Below, piece after piece: positions 42,881 to 51,166 of a stretch of 64,000 bases of DNA (positions are counted from its first letter, which is position 1; every line of letters begins with the position of its first letter). Origin of the DNA: Falsiroseomonas tokyonensis (GTDB lineage Bacteria; Pseudomonadota; Alphaproteobacteria; Acetobacterales; Acetobacteraceae); NCBI RefSeq assembly GCF_019024325.1, contig NZ_JAFNJS010000001.1, positions 372,001 through 436,000 of the forward strand. The letters run 5' to 3'. Made by a program: the position numbers and the translations under genes. The notes beneath the pieces were generated by a model. That model searched no databases. It saw nothing but the letters and a program-made list of their open reading frames with translations, and was not told the origin of the DNA.

Positions 42881-43207
42881 TCACCGCACCGGCGTGTCGA
42901 TGGCGGGGCGGCCGCCAGAGCCTGGGCTGCGCAGGCCGGGTGCGGGCAGAACGGGATCCGGTGGGAGCAATTCCCGCGCTATCGCATTCAGGTCGCGCAA
43001 CTGCTCGCGGCGCTCCTGTGGGCTCGCGGCGACGCCCTCTTCGCGTGCCAGGCGCCGCGTACGTTCGACGGTGGGCTGCTGACGCTGCCACGACTCCGTG
43101 GCCTCCGCATTTCCGGGCTGCGCAAAGCTTGGGGCGGTCAGCAGGCTGCCGACGCCCAGCGCTAGGACCAGGCGACGCAGCACCGCTTGCGCTGACGATG
43201 TCGGCAT
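42881..43207 (-). CDS. Small exported protein, unknown function
   Basis: 108 residues from the ATG at 43207 (six codons after the first possible start). A signal peptide (VLRRLVLALGVGSLLTAPSFAQ) is followed by a helical, Arg/Glu-rich segment ending in a Pro/Gly-rich tail (LLPPDPVLPAPGLRSPG). No family recognised. Upstream on the same strand, a stop at 43232 ends an unassigned frame (SWDHVAISDIRAITYDARL). Confidence 0.55.
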   Translation of the reverse strand: MPTSSAQAVLRRLVLALGVGSLLTAPSFAQPGNAEATESWQRQQPTVERTRRLAREEGVAASPQERREQLRDLNAIARELLPPDPVLPAPGLRSPGSGGRPAIDTPVR

Positions 43208-43234
43208 TGAACCCTCTCCTCTCATGATGTGTCA

Positions 43235-43827
43235 CGGGCGATAACGCAGCCGGTCGACAGAAGAGGCGTTCAGGCGCGCATCATAGGTGATGGCACGGAT
43301 GTCGCTGATCGCCACGTGGTCCCAACTCTGATCAGCCGGACCGTATCGCGTTATTGCCGCTGCGGAGTCCCGCAAGCGAAGGAAATGATCCTCGCTGCCG
43401 CCATGTTGCGTGCGACGGGCTTGTGCGCAGCCACATCCAAGGTGGTGGTGCCGTTGCGGATGTGCCGCGGGTCATGGTGCCGCAACGGCCGTGCTTGAGC
43501 AGCAGGCTGCGTTGGGTGCCATCGAGGGTCTCAATTTAGCCCTATCCGTCGATCGATAGGACTACGGCCTAGGCTGGTGGATCGACGTAGAGGCCGACGA
43601 ATTCATGGACCTTCCAGCAAGACGGATCGTGGAGAGCCTGCGGCTGATGTTCCTCGCTTTGCCAGTTCCCTCCTGGGTCGAGGACGCGACAATTATTGTG
43701 TCGATGCCGCTGAAGATCGACAAGGTTCAGTGTTTCCACTTAGAAAACCTGCTCGAGAATTTCGTGTTCAGTCGTCGCCGCGCATGTCTGCGCCGGCAGC
43801 AACAACCAAAGCAACCGGAGGCTCAAC
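43235..43827. other. About 590 bases without a supported gene
   Basis: A minus-strand frame ending at 43232 has protein-like composition (SDIRAITYDARLNASSVDRLRY) over roughly 50 codons, but has no start and no recognised family. The right part (43500-43827) is lower in GC than most of the window and leads into the EF-hand gene, whose promoter probably lies there. No clear promoter hexamers were fixed. Confidence 0.4.
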
Positions 43828-44259
43828 ATGAAAAATCGCCTGATTAAGACCTGCGCCGCCACGCTCCTCGCTGTCTGCGTGGCATCCACGCCGTCTTTAG
43901 CTCAGAGCAACTACTCTGCCTGGAACACGACCAACGATGCTGGGATTGACCGGAACGAGTTCACCAGCGGCTTCGGCAAGATCGGCACCTTCAAGAAATG
44001 GGATGCAAACAACAACGGCATCCTGACCGAAAGCGAGTGGCGCACCGGTCTTGGCGATCACATGAGTGGTTGGAACAGCCGGTTCGGCGCGACCGCGTGG
44101 AACACCTGGAACACCGATGGGGTCGCCGGCCTCAATGAGGCGGAGCTGAATACCGGCATGTTCGGCATCTACGACGACAATCGCAGCGGATATATCGAAG
44201 AGCCTGAATTCGGCGACGTCGGTGACGATGTCGGCGACGGCGGTCTTTTTGACGTCTAG
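43828..44259 (+). CDS. Exported EF-hand calcium-binding protein
   Basis: 143 residues. A signal peptide (MKNRLIKTCAATLLAV..SLAQ) precedes three EF-hand-like loops: TTNDAGIDRNEF, DANNNGILTESEW and DDNRSGYIEEPEF, the second and third with the standard Asp/Asn/Glu ligand spacing. Asn- and Trp-rich connecting segments are typical of periplasmic calcium-binding proteins in this group. GGAGG lies eight bases before the ATG. It ends with a glycine/aspartate-rich tail and a hairpin. Confidence 0.85.
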   Translation: MKNRLIKTCAATLLAVCVASTPSLAQSNYSAWNTTNDAGIDRNEFTSGFGKIGTFKKWDANNNGILTESEWRTGLGDHMSGWNSRFGATAWNTWNTDGVAGLNEAELNTGMFGIYDDNRSGYIEEPEFGDVGDDVGDGGLFDV

Positions 44260-44284
44260 TAACAGACCGGCCCTTGCCCACGAG

Positions 44285-44306
44285 CCGACGGGGGATGCCC
44301 CGTCGG
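44285..44306 (+). terminator. Hairpin after the EF-hand gene
   Basis: CCGACGGGG (44285-44293) and CCCCGTCGG (44298-44306) pair perfectly around GATG, 26 bases after the EF-hand stop. A terminator or stabilising 3' hairpin; a short TTGAG follows rather than a T-run. Confidence 0.6.
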
Positions 44307-44517
44307 TTGAGCCGGAACTCGAGGGCTAGGCGCGGCAACACGATGGACGCATGGAACTGGCGGGTATCGCATTGTTTTCCCCTAACGGCCTGGGACGGAC
44401 ATCGCCGAACCGCCAGAGTGCAGGAACGTCGAGTCAGACTCCGGTCTGGTCGCGCAGCAAGAGCAGCAACAGCAACAGCACGCCAAAGGCGTAGCAGGCT
44501 AGCGCCGCCGCCGAATC

Positions 44518-45511
44518 CTAGCCCACGCGCAGCACGGTCCGATCCCGACGCTCGATCACACCGACCAAGAAGATGGTCGTGATGACCAGGTCGAGCAGGG
44601 CGCCGACGACAGTGAAGGCCCCGACGCGCCCGAGCACCGGCGCATCGGACGCCGTCAGGTCAATGACGAAGACCATGGCGGCGTTGAAGAGGTTGGTGCC
44701 GAAGATGTCGCCGATGGCCACTTCATAGCACCGCAGCCGCATCGCCGCCGTCACCGTGCTGACCTCCGGCAGCGAGGTGGCGATGGTGAGCAGTGTCGCG
44801 CCGAAGAGGGCGCTGCCGAGTCCGGTCTGCTCCGCTACCGCCGGTCTCGCTCAACGTCCGGCCGGCCAGCAGCATGTAGGCGGCGGCCGCGCCGATGCGA
44901 AGCGCCAGGCGCCGGGTGGAACCGCCATCCTTGTCCTCCGCATCCTCGCCCGGCGCCGCTCGCGGTCCGGAAAGCGGCGCGCGGTCCAGCGCGGCGGCTG
45001 CGCCTCGTAGCGCGCCAGCAGCACCACGCTGCCGGGAAAGGCCGGGACGACGAGGACGCTCCACAGCCCGACCGGGCCAAGCGCGAAGTCTCCCGTGATG
45101 ATCGCCACGGCGATCAACGCCAGGATCAGGATGCCGAAGGCGCCCTGCAACAGCACCACTGGCTGCGCCACGAAGGAGGTGAGCGCGTCCCGATCGATCA
45201 GCCCGTCGGCGATGGCCAGCAGCGTCGCCTGCAGCGCGAACCGGAGCCGAGCAGCGTGTTGACCGCCATCAGCGCCTCCTGCCCAGCGCGGCGCTGACGG
45301 AGCCCGAAACGGGGAGTTCGGACAGCGAGGTGATGACGCCCAGCAGCACGAGGCCGGCGACGCCCTGGCCCATGCCGGTGCGTGCCGACAGCGCATCGAC
45401 CTGGGCGGCGAGGCGCGACCCGGCCATCCAGACGATGGCGGCGACCGCCAGGAAGACCAGAGCATTGTCCCGGAGCGGCCAGTCGGTGAAATCCGGCCGG
45501 CGAAGCCTCAC
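44518..45511 (-). pseudogene. Sodium/calcium exchanger family gene, several frameshifts
   Basis: Pieces of one YrbG/CaxA-type exchanger appear in order but in different frames: NALVFLAVAAIVWMAGSRLA and GVITSLSELPVSGSVSAAL (about 45480-45270), ALQATLLAIADGLIDRD and ILILALIAVAIITGDFALG (about 45240-45060), AYMLLAGRTLSETGG (about 44860), and MRLRCYEVAIGDIFGTNLFNA (44740 on). At least three shifts are needed, so no full protein is made. The GTG start (45511) overlaps the stop of the small membrane gene that ends the oxidase operon, so it was once its last member. Confidence 0.75.
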
Positions 45512-45870
45512 CCGCAGGGCGGCAGGATGAGGACCGGTACGGCCTCCCACACCATCGCCAGCGCCGCCATCAGGGTGACCGCCAGGCTCATCCAGAGGGT
45601 GAATTGCGACTGCTCCTCGCCCTCCTGGCTCGCCAGGCCGGAATGCAGCCGGCGCCACGCGCGCCCGCCGATCAGCGCCACCGCCACCAGGCCAAGCGCG
45701 GTGAGGCCGAGCACGATGGCCGGCACGAGGGGCTGGCCCCACAGCGTCGCACCGGCCAGCCCGCGCCAGCACACTGTCGCCTGCGCGCCATAGACCAGCA
45801 GGAAATGCGCGGCCCAGACGATCAGGCCCGCGATCGCATTCAGCATGGGTGAGAAGCCGACGACCTGCAT
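45508..45870 (-). CDS. Small membrane protein at the end of the oxidase operon
   Basis: 120 residues with three hydrophobic segments (about 8-30, 48-68 and 90-115). The start ATG shares one base with the oxidase stop (TGATG), so it is translated with the fused subunit I+III. No family recognised; small helices of this kind often stabilise or assemble heme-copper oxidases. That role is inferred from position. Confidence 0.7.
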   Translation of the reverse strand: MQVVGFSPMLNAIAGLIVWAAHFLLVYGAQATVCWRGLAGATLWGQPLVPAIVLGLTALGLVAVALIGGRAWRRLHSGLASQEGEEQSQFTLWMSLAVTLMAALAMVWEAVPVLILPPCG

Positions 45871-48437
45871 CAGCCCGTCCCCAGCGCGCGGGGCAGCAGA
45901 TGCGTCAGGCACAGCCCGGCCGCGGCCTGCGCCAGGGCGTAGAGCCAGAAGATGCGGACGTTGTCGAAGGTGATGCGACGCACCGGGTCGATCAGCCCGG
46001 CGAAGGCGCGCGCCGCCAGGTACAGCGCCATCGTCGCCACCATGAGGCCGTGCAGCCCCTGCCAGAACTGGTTGGCGAAGGTGGCGGCGCCGAAAGCGTG
46101 CAGCGTGGGGCGAATGCCGGCCTGCCAGACCGCGTGCAGGTCCAGGCCGAGCGCCAGCAGGAACAGCGGCAGCGCCAGCAGCACCACGCCGCCCATCGCC
46201 CGCGCCCGGCCCTGCCGCAGCAGCCGCCCGGCCAGCCACAGCAGGCCGGCGCAGCCAGCCAGCAGCGCCAGCGAGCCGAGCGGGAAGGCCACCTCCGGCA
46301 CGCCCATGCCGGGCGGCGGCCATTGCGCGTCGCCGTTCGAGAGCCACAGGAAGGCGTGGGTGAAGCCGAGGCAGGCGAACACCGTGCCATCGACCAGCAG
46401 CAGCACGACCATGGCCCACCAGGACACGCTGTCGGGCCCGCTGACATAGACCGGCAGGCACAGGCCGCCACCGATATCCGCGCGGTCGACGACGGGCCCG
46501 AGATCGGTGCCCGTCCACAGCCAGTAGAGGATGGCGGAGACGGCGACGGTGCCGAAGATGCCGGCCAGCCACAGCAACTTCACCGTCAGCGACAGGAAGA
46601 AGCCGGCGGTGCAGAGCGCCGCGATGAAATGCGCCCAGGCCGGGCCGGGGATGATGGCGACGTATTGCGGACGCGCCTCCACCGGGCTGGTCACCAGTGT
46701 CTCCCGCAGTCCGGTTACCGTGCCGGGCAGGAAGTGACGGCCCTGGCGCACCTGCTCCGCCAGGTCCGGCTGGTCCCACAGCGGCTCGCGGCTGGTGATG
46801 CGCGGGATGCTGCGCGCGGCGTAGTTGCCCTGCGGCAGCCATTCCAGCGTAGCGGCGTTGAACGGGTTGTCAGCCGGACCGCCCGGCGACATGCGGAAGT
46901 TGCGGGCGAGGTCGACCAGCAGCAGCAGCACGCCGAGCGCGGAGACGGCGGCGCTGGCCGTGGAGAGCATGTTCCACACTTCCAGCCCCATCCCCTCGGG
47001 GTAGGTCCAGACCCGGCGCGGCATGCCGATCAGGCCGCTGATATGCATCGGGAAGAAGGTCAGGTTCACGCCGAGGAACAGCAGCCAGAACACCCACTTG
47101 CCGAGCCGCACGGACAGCCGCCAGCCGGCCGCGGAGGGCGCCCAGTAGTACAGGCCCGCGAGCAGCGGGAAGACCATGCCGCCGATCAGCACGTAGTGCA
47201 GGTGCGCCACGATGAAGTAGGTGTCGTGCGCCTGCCAGTCGAACGGCACGATGGCCACCATCACGCCGGTCAGCCCACCGAGGACGAAGATGAAGAGAAA
47301 GCCGAAGACGAACAGCATCGGCACGTGCAGCTTTGGCTTGCCGCTGGCGATGGTGGCGATCCAGGCGAAGACCTGGATGCCGGTGGGGACGGAGACGGCG
47401 AAGGAGGCGCCGCTGAAGAAGGCCAGGCTGAGCGAGGGAATCCCCGTCGCGTACATGTGGTGCACCCACAAACCGAAGCTGAGGAAGCCCGTCGCCACCA
47501 GCGCCATCGCGACCAGACCGTAGCCGACCATCCGCGTCTGCACCATCGCCGGCACGATCATGGACACCGCGCCCGCCGCCGGCAGGAAGATGATGTAGAC
47601 CTCCGGGTGGCCGAAGAACCAGAACAGGTGCTGCCGCAGCAGCGGGTCGCCGCCGCGGTCCGGCAGGAAGAAGGGCCAGTCGAAGGCGCGCTCCAGTTCC
47701 AGCAGCACGGTGGCCCAGATCACCGCGGGGAAGGCGAAGATGATCATCACGGCGAAGACCAGCATGGCCCAGGCGAACAGCGGCATGCGCGCCAGCGTCA
47801 TGCCCGGTGCGCGGTTGCGCAGGATGCCGACGACGATCTCGACGGCGCCGGCGATGGCCGAGATCTCGATGAAGCCGATGCCGAGCAGCCAGAAATCCGC
47901 GTTGATGCCGGGGGAGTATTCGTGGCTGGTCAGCGGCGGATACATGAACCACCCGCCATTCGGCGCCAGGCCGAAGAACAGCGAGGTGAAGAAGCCGAGC
48001 CCGCCGACGGCATAGGCCCAGTACGCATAGGCGGACAGGCGCGGGAAGGGCAGGTCGCGCGCCGCCAGCATCGCCGGCAACAGATAGACGCCCAGCGCCT
48101 CCACCGCCGGCACGGCAAACAGGAACATCATCATCGTGCCGTGCGTGGTGAAGACCTGGTTGTAGGTCTCCTGGTCCAGCAGGTCGTTGCCCGGCACGGC
48201 AAGCTGCGCGCGCATCAGCAGGCTGAGGATCACCGCCAGCACGCAGAACAACCCTGCTGTGCCGAGGTAGAGCACGCCGATCCAGTTGTTGTTCACCTCG
48301 GTCCAGGGAAACGCCCAGCCGCGCGGCGAACGCCAGATGCGCTCCAGCCGCGGCAGTTCGTCGGGTGGGCGCGGCAGCGGGTTTGGCAGCGGCGCGTCGT
48401 GGCGCAGCGCGTCGCCGGCGGTATCGGGCGGCGTCAC
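45870..48437 (-). CDS. Cytochrome c oxidase, fused subunits I and III
   Basis: 855 residues. The first 540 or so are subunit I: heme a ligands in TTHGTMM and VAHLHYV, the CuB His-Tyr set in FGHPEVYI, and the HH pair in WVHHMY. The D-channel region reads DLPFPRLSAYAYW, with Ser where the classic motif has Asn. The rest (about 590-855) is a subunit III-like helical domain ending NVRIFWLYALAQAAAG. Fused I+III proteins occur in some caa3-type oxidases. It reduces O2 to water and pumps protons. Upstream subunit II overlaps by 4 bases. Confidence 0.92.
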   Translation of the reverse strand: MTPPDTAGDALRHDAPLPNPLPRPPDELPRLERIWRSPRGWAFPWTEVNNNWIGVLYLGTAGLFCVLAVILSLLMRAQLAVPGNDLLDQETYNQVFTTHGTMMMFLFAVPAVEALGVYLLPAMLAARDLPFPRLSAYAYWAYAVGGLGFFTSLFFGLAPNGGWFMYPPLTSHEYSPGINADFWLLGIGFIEISAIAGAVEIVVGILRNRAPGMTLARMPLFAWAMLVFAVMIIFAFPAVIWATVLLELERAFDWPFFLPDRGGDPLLRQHLFWFFGHPEVYIIFLPAAGAVSMIVPAMVQTRMVGYGLVAMALVATGFLSFGLWVHHMYATGIPSLSLAFFSGASFAVSVPTGIQVFAWIATIASGKPKLHVPMLFVFGFLFIFVLGGLTGVMVAIVPFDWQAHDTYFIVAHLHYVLIGGMVFPLLAGLYYWAPSAAGWRLSVRLGKWVFWLLFLGVNLTFFPMHISGLIGMPRRVWTYPEGMGLEVWNMLSTASAAVSALGVLLLLVDLARNFRMSPGGPADNPFNAATLEWLPQGNYAARSIPRITSREPLWDQPDLAEQVRQGRHFLPGTVTGLRETLVTSPVEARPQYVAIIPGPAWAHFIAALCTAGFFLSLTVKLLWLAGIFGTVAVSAILYWLWTGTDLGPVVDRADIGGGLCLPVYVSGPDSVSWWAMVVLLLVDGTVFACLGFTHAFLWLSNGDAQWPPPGMGVPEVAFPLGSLALLAGCAGLLWLAGRLLRQGRARAMGGVVLLALPLFLLALGLDLHAVWQAGIRPTLHAFGAATFANQFWQGLHGLMVATMALYLAARAFAGLIDPVRRITFDNVRIFWLYALAQAAAGLCLTHLLPRALGTG

Positions 48438-49375
48438 TTCAGGCTCTCCAGCCAGGCGGCCACGGCGCGCAGTTCCTGGCCATCCAGTGCCGCGGCAAAG
48501 GACGGCATGCGGTTGCCGGGCTTCAGGTCCTGGCTGCCGGCAATCCAGCCCGCCAGCGTGCCCCGGTGGTTCTCCAGCACGCCGGCACCGAGCGAAAGCC
48601 GGCTGCCGACATGCGTGAGGTCAGGACCGATCCGCGCATTCCACTCGGTGCCGCGCACGGCGTGGCAGCCGCCGCAGCCGGCAGCGCCGAAGACCTGGCG
48701 GCCGAGCGCCAGGATCGGCCGGTCCGGCTCCGCCGCCGGCAGCCGCTGCTGGTCGAGCCAGGCGGCGAAATCCTCGGGTGTCTGCGCCATCACGTAGAAG
48801 GCCATCATCGCATGCTGGGCGCCGCAGAATTCGGTGCATTGCCCGCGCAGCACGCCGGGTTCGTCGGCGCGGATGCGGCGGTGATTCACCAGGCCGGGGA
48901 TCATGTCGATCTTGCCGTGCAGCGCCGGGATCCAAAGGCTGTGGATCACGTCGGCGGAGGTCACCTCCAGCATCACGTCGCGGCCGGTGGGGATGCGGAT
49001 CTCGTTGGCGGTAACGATGCCGCCATCCGGCAGCGTGCCGGGGTAGCGCATCTCCCACCAGAACTGGTGGCCCACCACCTCGATGCGCAGCGGCGGTTCG
49101 CCGCCAGCCAGCGGCAGCCCGATGGCGCGCGCCAGGCCGAGCGTGTGCAGCAATAGCGCGGTCAGCACCACCACCGGGAAGGCGATGCCGCCGACCACAA
49201 TGGCGCGGCGGGAGCCCAGCAGCCGGCGCTCCCACCGCCCGCCCACCACGGCGACCAGCACGAGAACCATCACCAGCACGAAGATGGCGCCGCCGCCGCC
49301 GAACAGCAACCAGGATAGCGCGGCGATGCGTTCGCCATCCGGCCCCGCCGGGTGCATCGCGGATTGCAGGTTCAT
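48434..49375 (-). CDS. Cytochrome c oxidase subunit II with a fused cytochrome c domain
   Basis: 313 residues from the ATG at 49375. Two N-terminal transmembrane helices (about 20-44 and 58-80), then the CuA domain with HSLWIPALHGK and the full ligand set CTEFCGAQHAMM (Cys180, Cys184, His188, Met191), and a C-terminal class I cytochrome c domain with CGGCH (near 234-238) and a Met ligand in NRMPSF. This is the caa3 form: electrons enter at the attached heme and pass through CuA. The start overlaps the upstream cytochrome gene by ATGA. Confidence 0.93.
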   Translation of the reverse strand: MNLQSAMHPAGPDGERIAALSWLLFGGGGAIFVLVMVLVLVAVVGGRWERRLLGSRRAIVVGGIAFPVVVLTALLLHTLGLARAIGLPLAGGEPPLRIEVVGHQFWWEMRYPGTLPDGGIVTANEIRIPTGRDVMLEVTSADVIHSLWIPALHGKIDMIPGLVNHRRIRADEPGVLRGQCTEFCGAQHAMMAFYVMAQTPEDFAAWLDQQRLPAAEPDRPILALGRQVFGAAGCGGCHAVRGTEWNARIGPDLTHVGSRLSLGAGVLENHRGTLAGWIAGSQDLKPGNRMPSFAAALDGQELRAVAAWLESLK

Positions 49376-49740
49376 CGCGGATCCACCAGGAAGGCGGCGA
49401 TGTGCCGCGCCTCGTCCTGTGCCAGCCCCAGGTCCGGCATGGCGGTGCGCGGCGCGATGCCGGGCGGGTCGCGCAGCCAGCGCACCAGGTTGTCCGGCGT
49501 GTTCGGCAGGATGCCGGCGATGTAGCCGCGGCCCGCGAAGCCCACCAGCGAGGGGCCGACATGGCCGCGCGGCCAGCGCGTGCCCGGCACCACATGGCAG
49601 GACGCGCAGCCATGCGAGGCGACCAAGCGGCGGCCCATGGCCGCGTCGCCGCCGGTGATGCGGTTGGCCGGCGGCACCTCCTCGCCACAGCCCGCCAGCG
49701 GCAGCAGCAGCGCCAGCGCCATCTGCACGCGGCCCGTCAC
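49372..49740 (-). CDS. Lipoprotein-type monoheme cytochrome c
   Basis: 122 residues. The signal ends at LAGC, a lipobox, so the protein is anchored to the membrane. One heme motif CASCH (near residues 45-49), GPSLVGFAGRGYIAGILPN, and a Met ligand in RTAMPD fit a class I domain. Small overlap with the diheme cytochrome gene before it (ATGA) and with subunit II after it. It probably carries electrons from the diheme cytochromes to the oxidase. Confidence 0.9.
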   Translation of the reverse strand: MTGRVQMALALLLPLAGCGEEVPPANRITGGDAAMGRRLVASHGCASCHVVPGTRWPRGHVGPSLVGFAGRGYIAGILPNTPDNLVRWLRDPPGIAPRTAMPDLGLAQDEARHIAAFLVDPR

Positions 49741-50462
49741 CGTGGCGCCGGTGCCAAGGCCGCGTAGTAGGCGGCGACCGCCTCGATCTCCTCATCCGTC
49801 ATGCCGGCGGCGACCTGCGCCATGACGCCAAGCGGGCCGTTGCGGCGCTCGCCCCGCTTCCAGAGATGCAGTTGCAGCGCCGTATAGGGCGCATATTGCC
49901 CGACCAGCGTCGGGATGGCGGGGCCGGCGCCCTCACCCTGCATGCCGTGGCACTGCGCGCAGGCGATGACGCCTCGATCCGGCGCACCGGTGGCGGCGAT
50001 GCTGCCGCCGAGCTGGCGGACGCGCAGGTCGAACTCGCCCGACGGCCCCTCGACGATCTCCGCCTGCGCCGCGTACCAGGCGGCGACGTCCTGCATCTGG
50101 CGGTCGGTCAGCACGCGGGCGATCGGGGTCATGACGGCATGCGCCCGCTCGCCGCTCGCATAGTCCCGAAGCTGCTTGTAGAGGTACCAGGCATGCTGAC
50201 CGTCCAGCCGCGGGAAGGCACCGCTGCCATCGGCCGCCCCCTGCAGGCCGTGGCAGTTGACGCAGGCGCCGCCGACCAGCCCCTCGATGCCGCGCACCAC
50301 CTCCAGCCCTGCCTGCGGATTGCCCCTGGGTTCCGTCAGCCCGGCATTTGGCGCTGGCCATAGCGGCGGCAGCCCGTAGCGCTGCGCGGTCTGTTGGGCC
50401 GATGCGGGTGCCGCCGCCAGCGCGACACCCAGCGCGACGACGGCGATGAGACGCGCGATCAC
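49737..50462 (-). CDS. Diheme cytochrome c4-like protein (second copy)
   Basis: 241 residues with a signal peptide ending ASAQ and two heme motifs, CVNCH (near residue 68) and CAQCH (near 169), each followed by the c4-type segments YLYKQLRDYASGERAHAVM and ALQLHLWKRGERRNG, which place the Met ligands. Soluble periplasmic electron carrier. Overlaps both neighbours by ATGA. A second diheme cytochrome of the same design precedes it, so the pair arose by duplication. Confidence 0.92.
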   Translation of the reverse strand: MIARLIAVVALGVALAAAPASAQQTAQRYGLPPLWPAPNAGLTEPRGNPQAGLEVVRGIEGLVGGACVNCHGLQGAADGSGAFPRLDGQHAWYLYKQLRDYASGERAHAVMTPIARVLTDRQMQDVAAWYAAQAEIVEGPSGEFDLRVRQLGGSIAATGAPDRGVIACAQCHGMQGEGAGPAIPTLVGQYAPYTALQLHLWKRGERRNGPLGVMAQVAAGMTDEEIEAVAAYYAALAPAPR

Positions 50463-51166
50463 GGCAGCACCCCCGTGCCGGCCTGGCGCGGTACGGTGCG
50501 CACGGAGGCAAAATACAGCGAGACGGCGCGGATGTCGTCCTCGGTCAGGCGCGCGGCGATGTTGGCCATGAAGTTGTAGGGCTCGTCACCGGGCCGCTCG
50601 CCCTGCTTCCAGGCGCGGAGCTGCGCCGCAAGGTAGTCCGCCGGCTGTCCGGCCAGACGCGGGTAGTTCGGCCAGAGGCCGATCCCACCAGGGCCGTGGC
50701 AATTCTGGCAGGCCTGCACGCCGCGCTCGGCGGAGCCAATGGCGGACAGGTTTCCGCCATGCTGCAGCAGCGCCGGATCGCCCTGCGGCCGCGCGCCCGC
50801 CGAGGCCTGCGGCGGTTGCGCCGCGTAGTACACGGAGACGTCGCGCCGCTGGTCCGGCGTCATCGCCGCGGCAATCGGCTGCATGATCGGGTTGGGTCGG
50901 GCGCCGGAGGCGTAGCGCTCAAGTTGCTCATGCAGGTATTCCGCGCTCTGCCCCGCCAGCGCGGGAAAGCCGGCAGCGGCCTGGCCGGCACCGTCGAAGC
51001 CGTGGCAGGCAAAACAGGCGCCTTGCTGGCCCTGGCCGCCGGCGCCCGCGGCGACCGCGCGCCCGGACGCCACCTGGCGCGGCGACGGGGGGTTGCCCAG
51101 CAGCTCCACCGCCGCGGCGGCGGTGCCCGCCAGCAGCAGAAGGGCGAGCGGAAGGGCGGGCCTCAT
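50459..51166 (-). CDS. Diheme cytochrome c4-like protein (first copy)
   Basis: 235 residues from the ATG at 51166. A signal peptide ending AAAA is followed by heme motifs CFACH (near 51) and CQNCH (near 153) with c4-type partners YLHEQLERYASGARPNPIM and YLAAQLRAWKQGERPGDEP. The start overlaps the GMC oxidoreductase stop by ATGA, which makes it the likely first acceptor of electrons from that enzyme. Confidence 0.92.
   Translation of the reverse strand: MRPALPLALLLLAGTAAAAVELLGNPPSPRQVASGRAVAAGAGGQGQQGACFACHGFDGAGQAAAGFPALAGQSAEYLHEQLERYASGARPNPIMQPIAAAMTPDQRRDVSVYYAAQPPQASAGARPQGDPALLQHGGNLSAIGSAERGVQACQNCHGPGGIGLWPNYPRLAGQPADYLAAQLRAWKQGERPGDEPYNFMANIAARLTEDDIRAVSLYFASVRTVPRQAGTGVLP

Noticed and set aside
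43605-43847. 80-codon frame (MDLPARRIVESLRL..) before the EF-hand gene
   Set aside because: It overlaps the EF-hand start and its ribosome-binding site, and ends in low-complexity Gln/Arg sequence.
45849-48797. Plus-strand open frame of about 980 codons opposite cytochrome oxidase
   Set aside because: His/Gln/Arg-rich composition and complete overlap with the subunit I+III gene mark it as a shadow.
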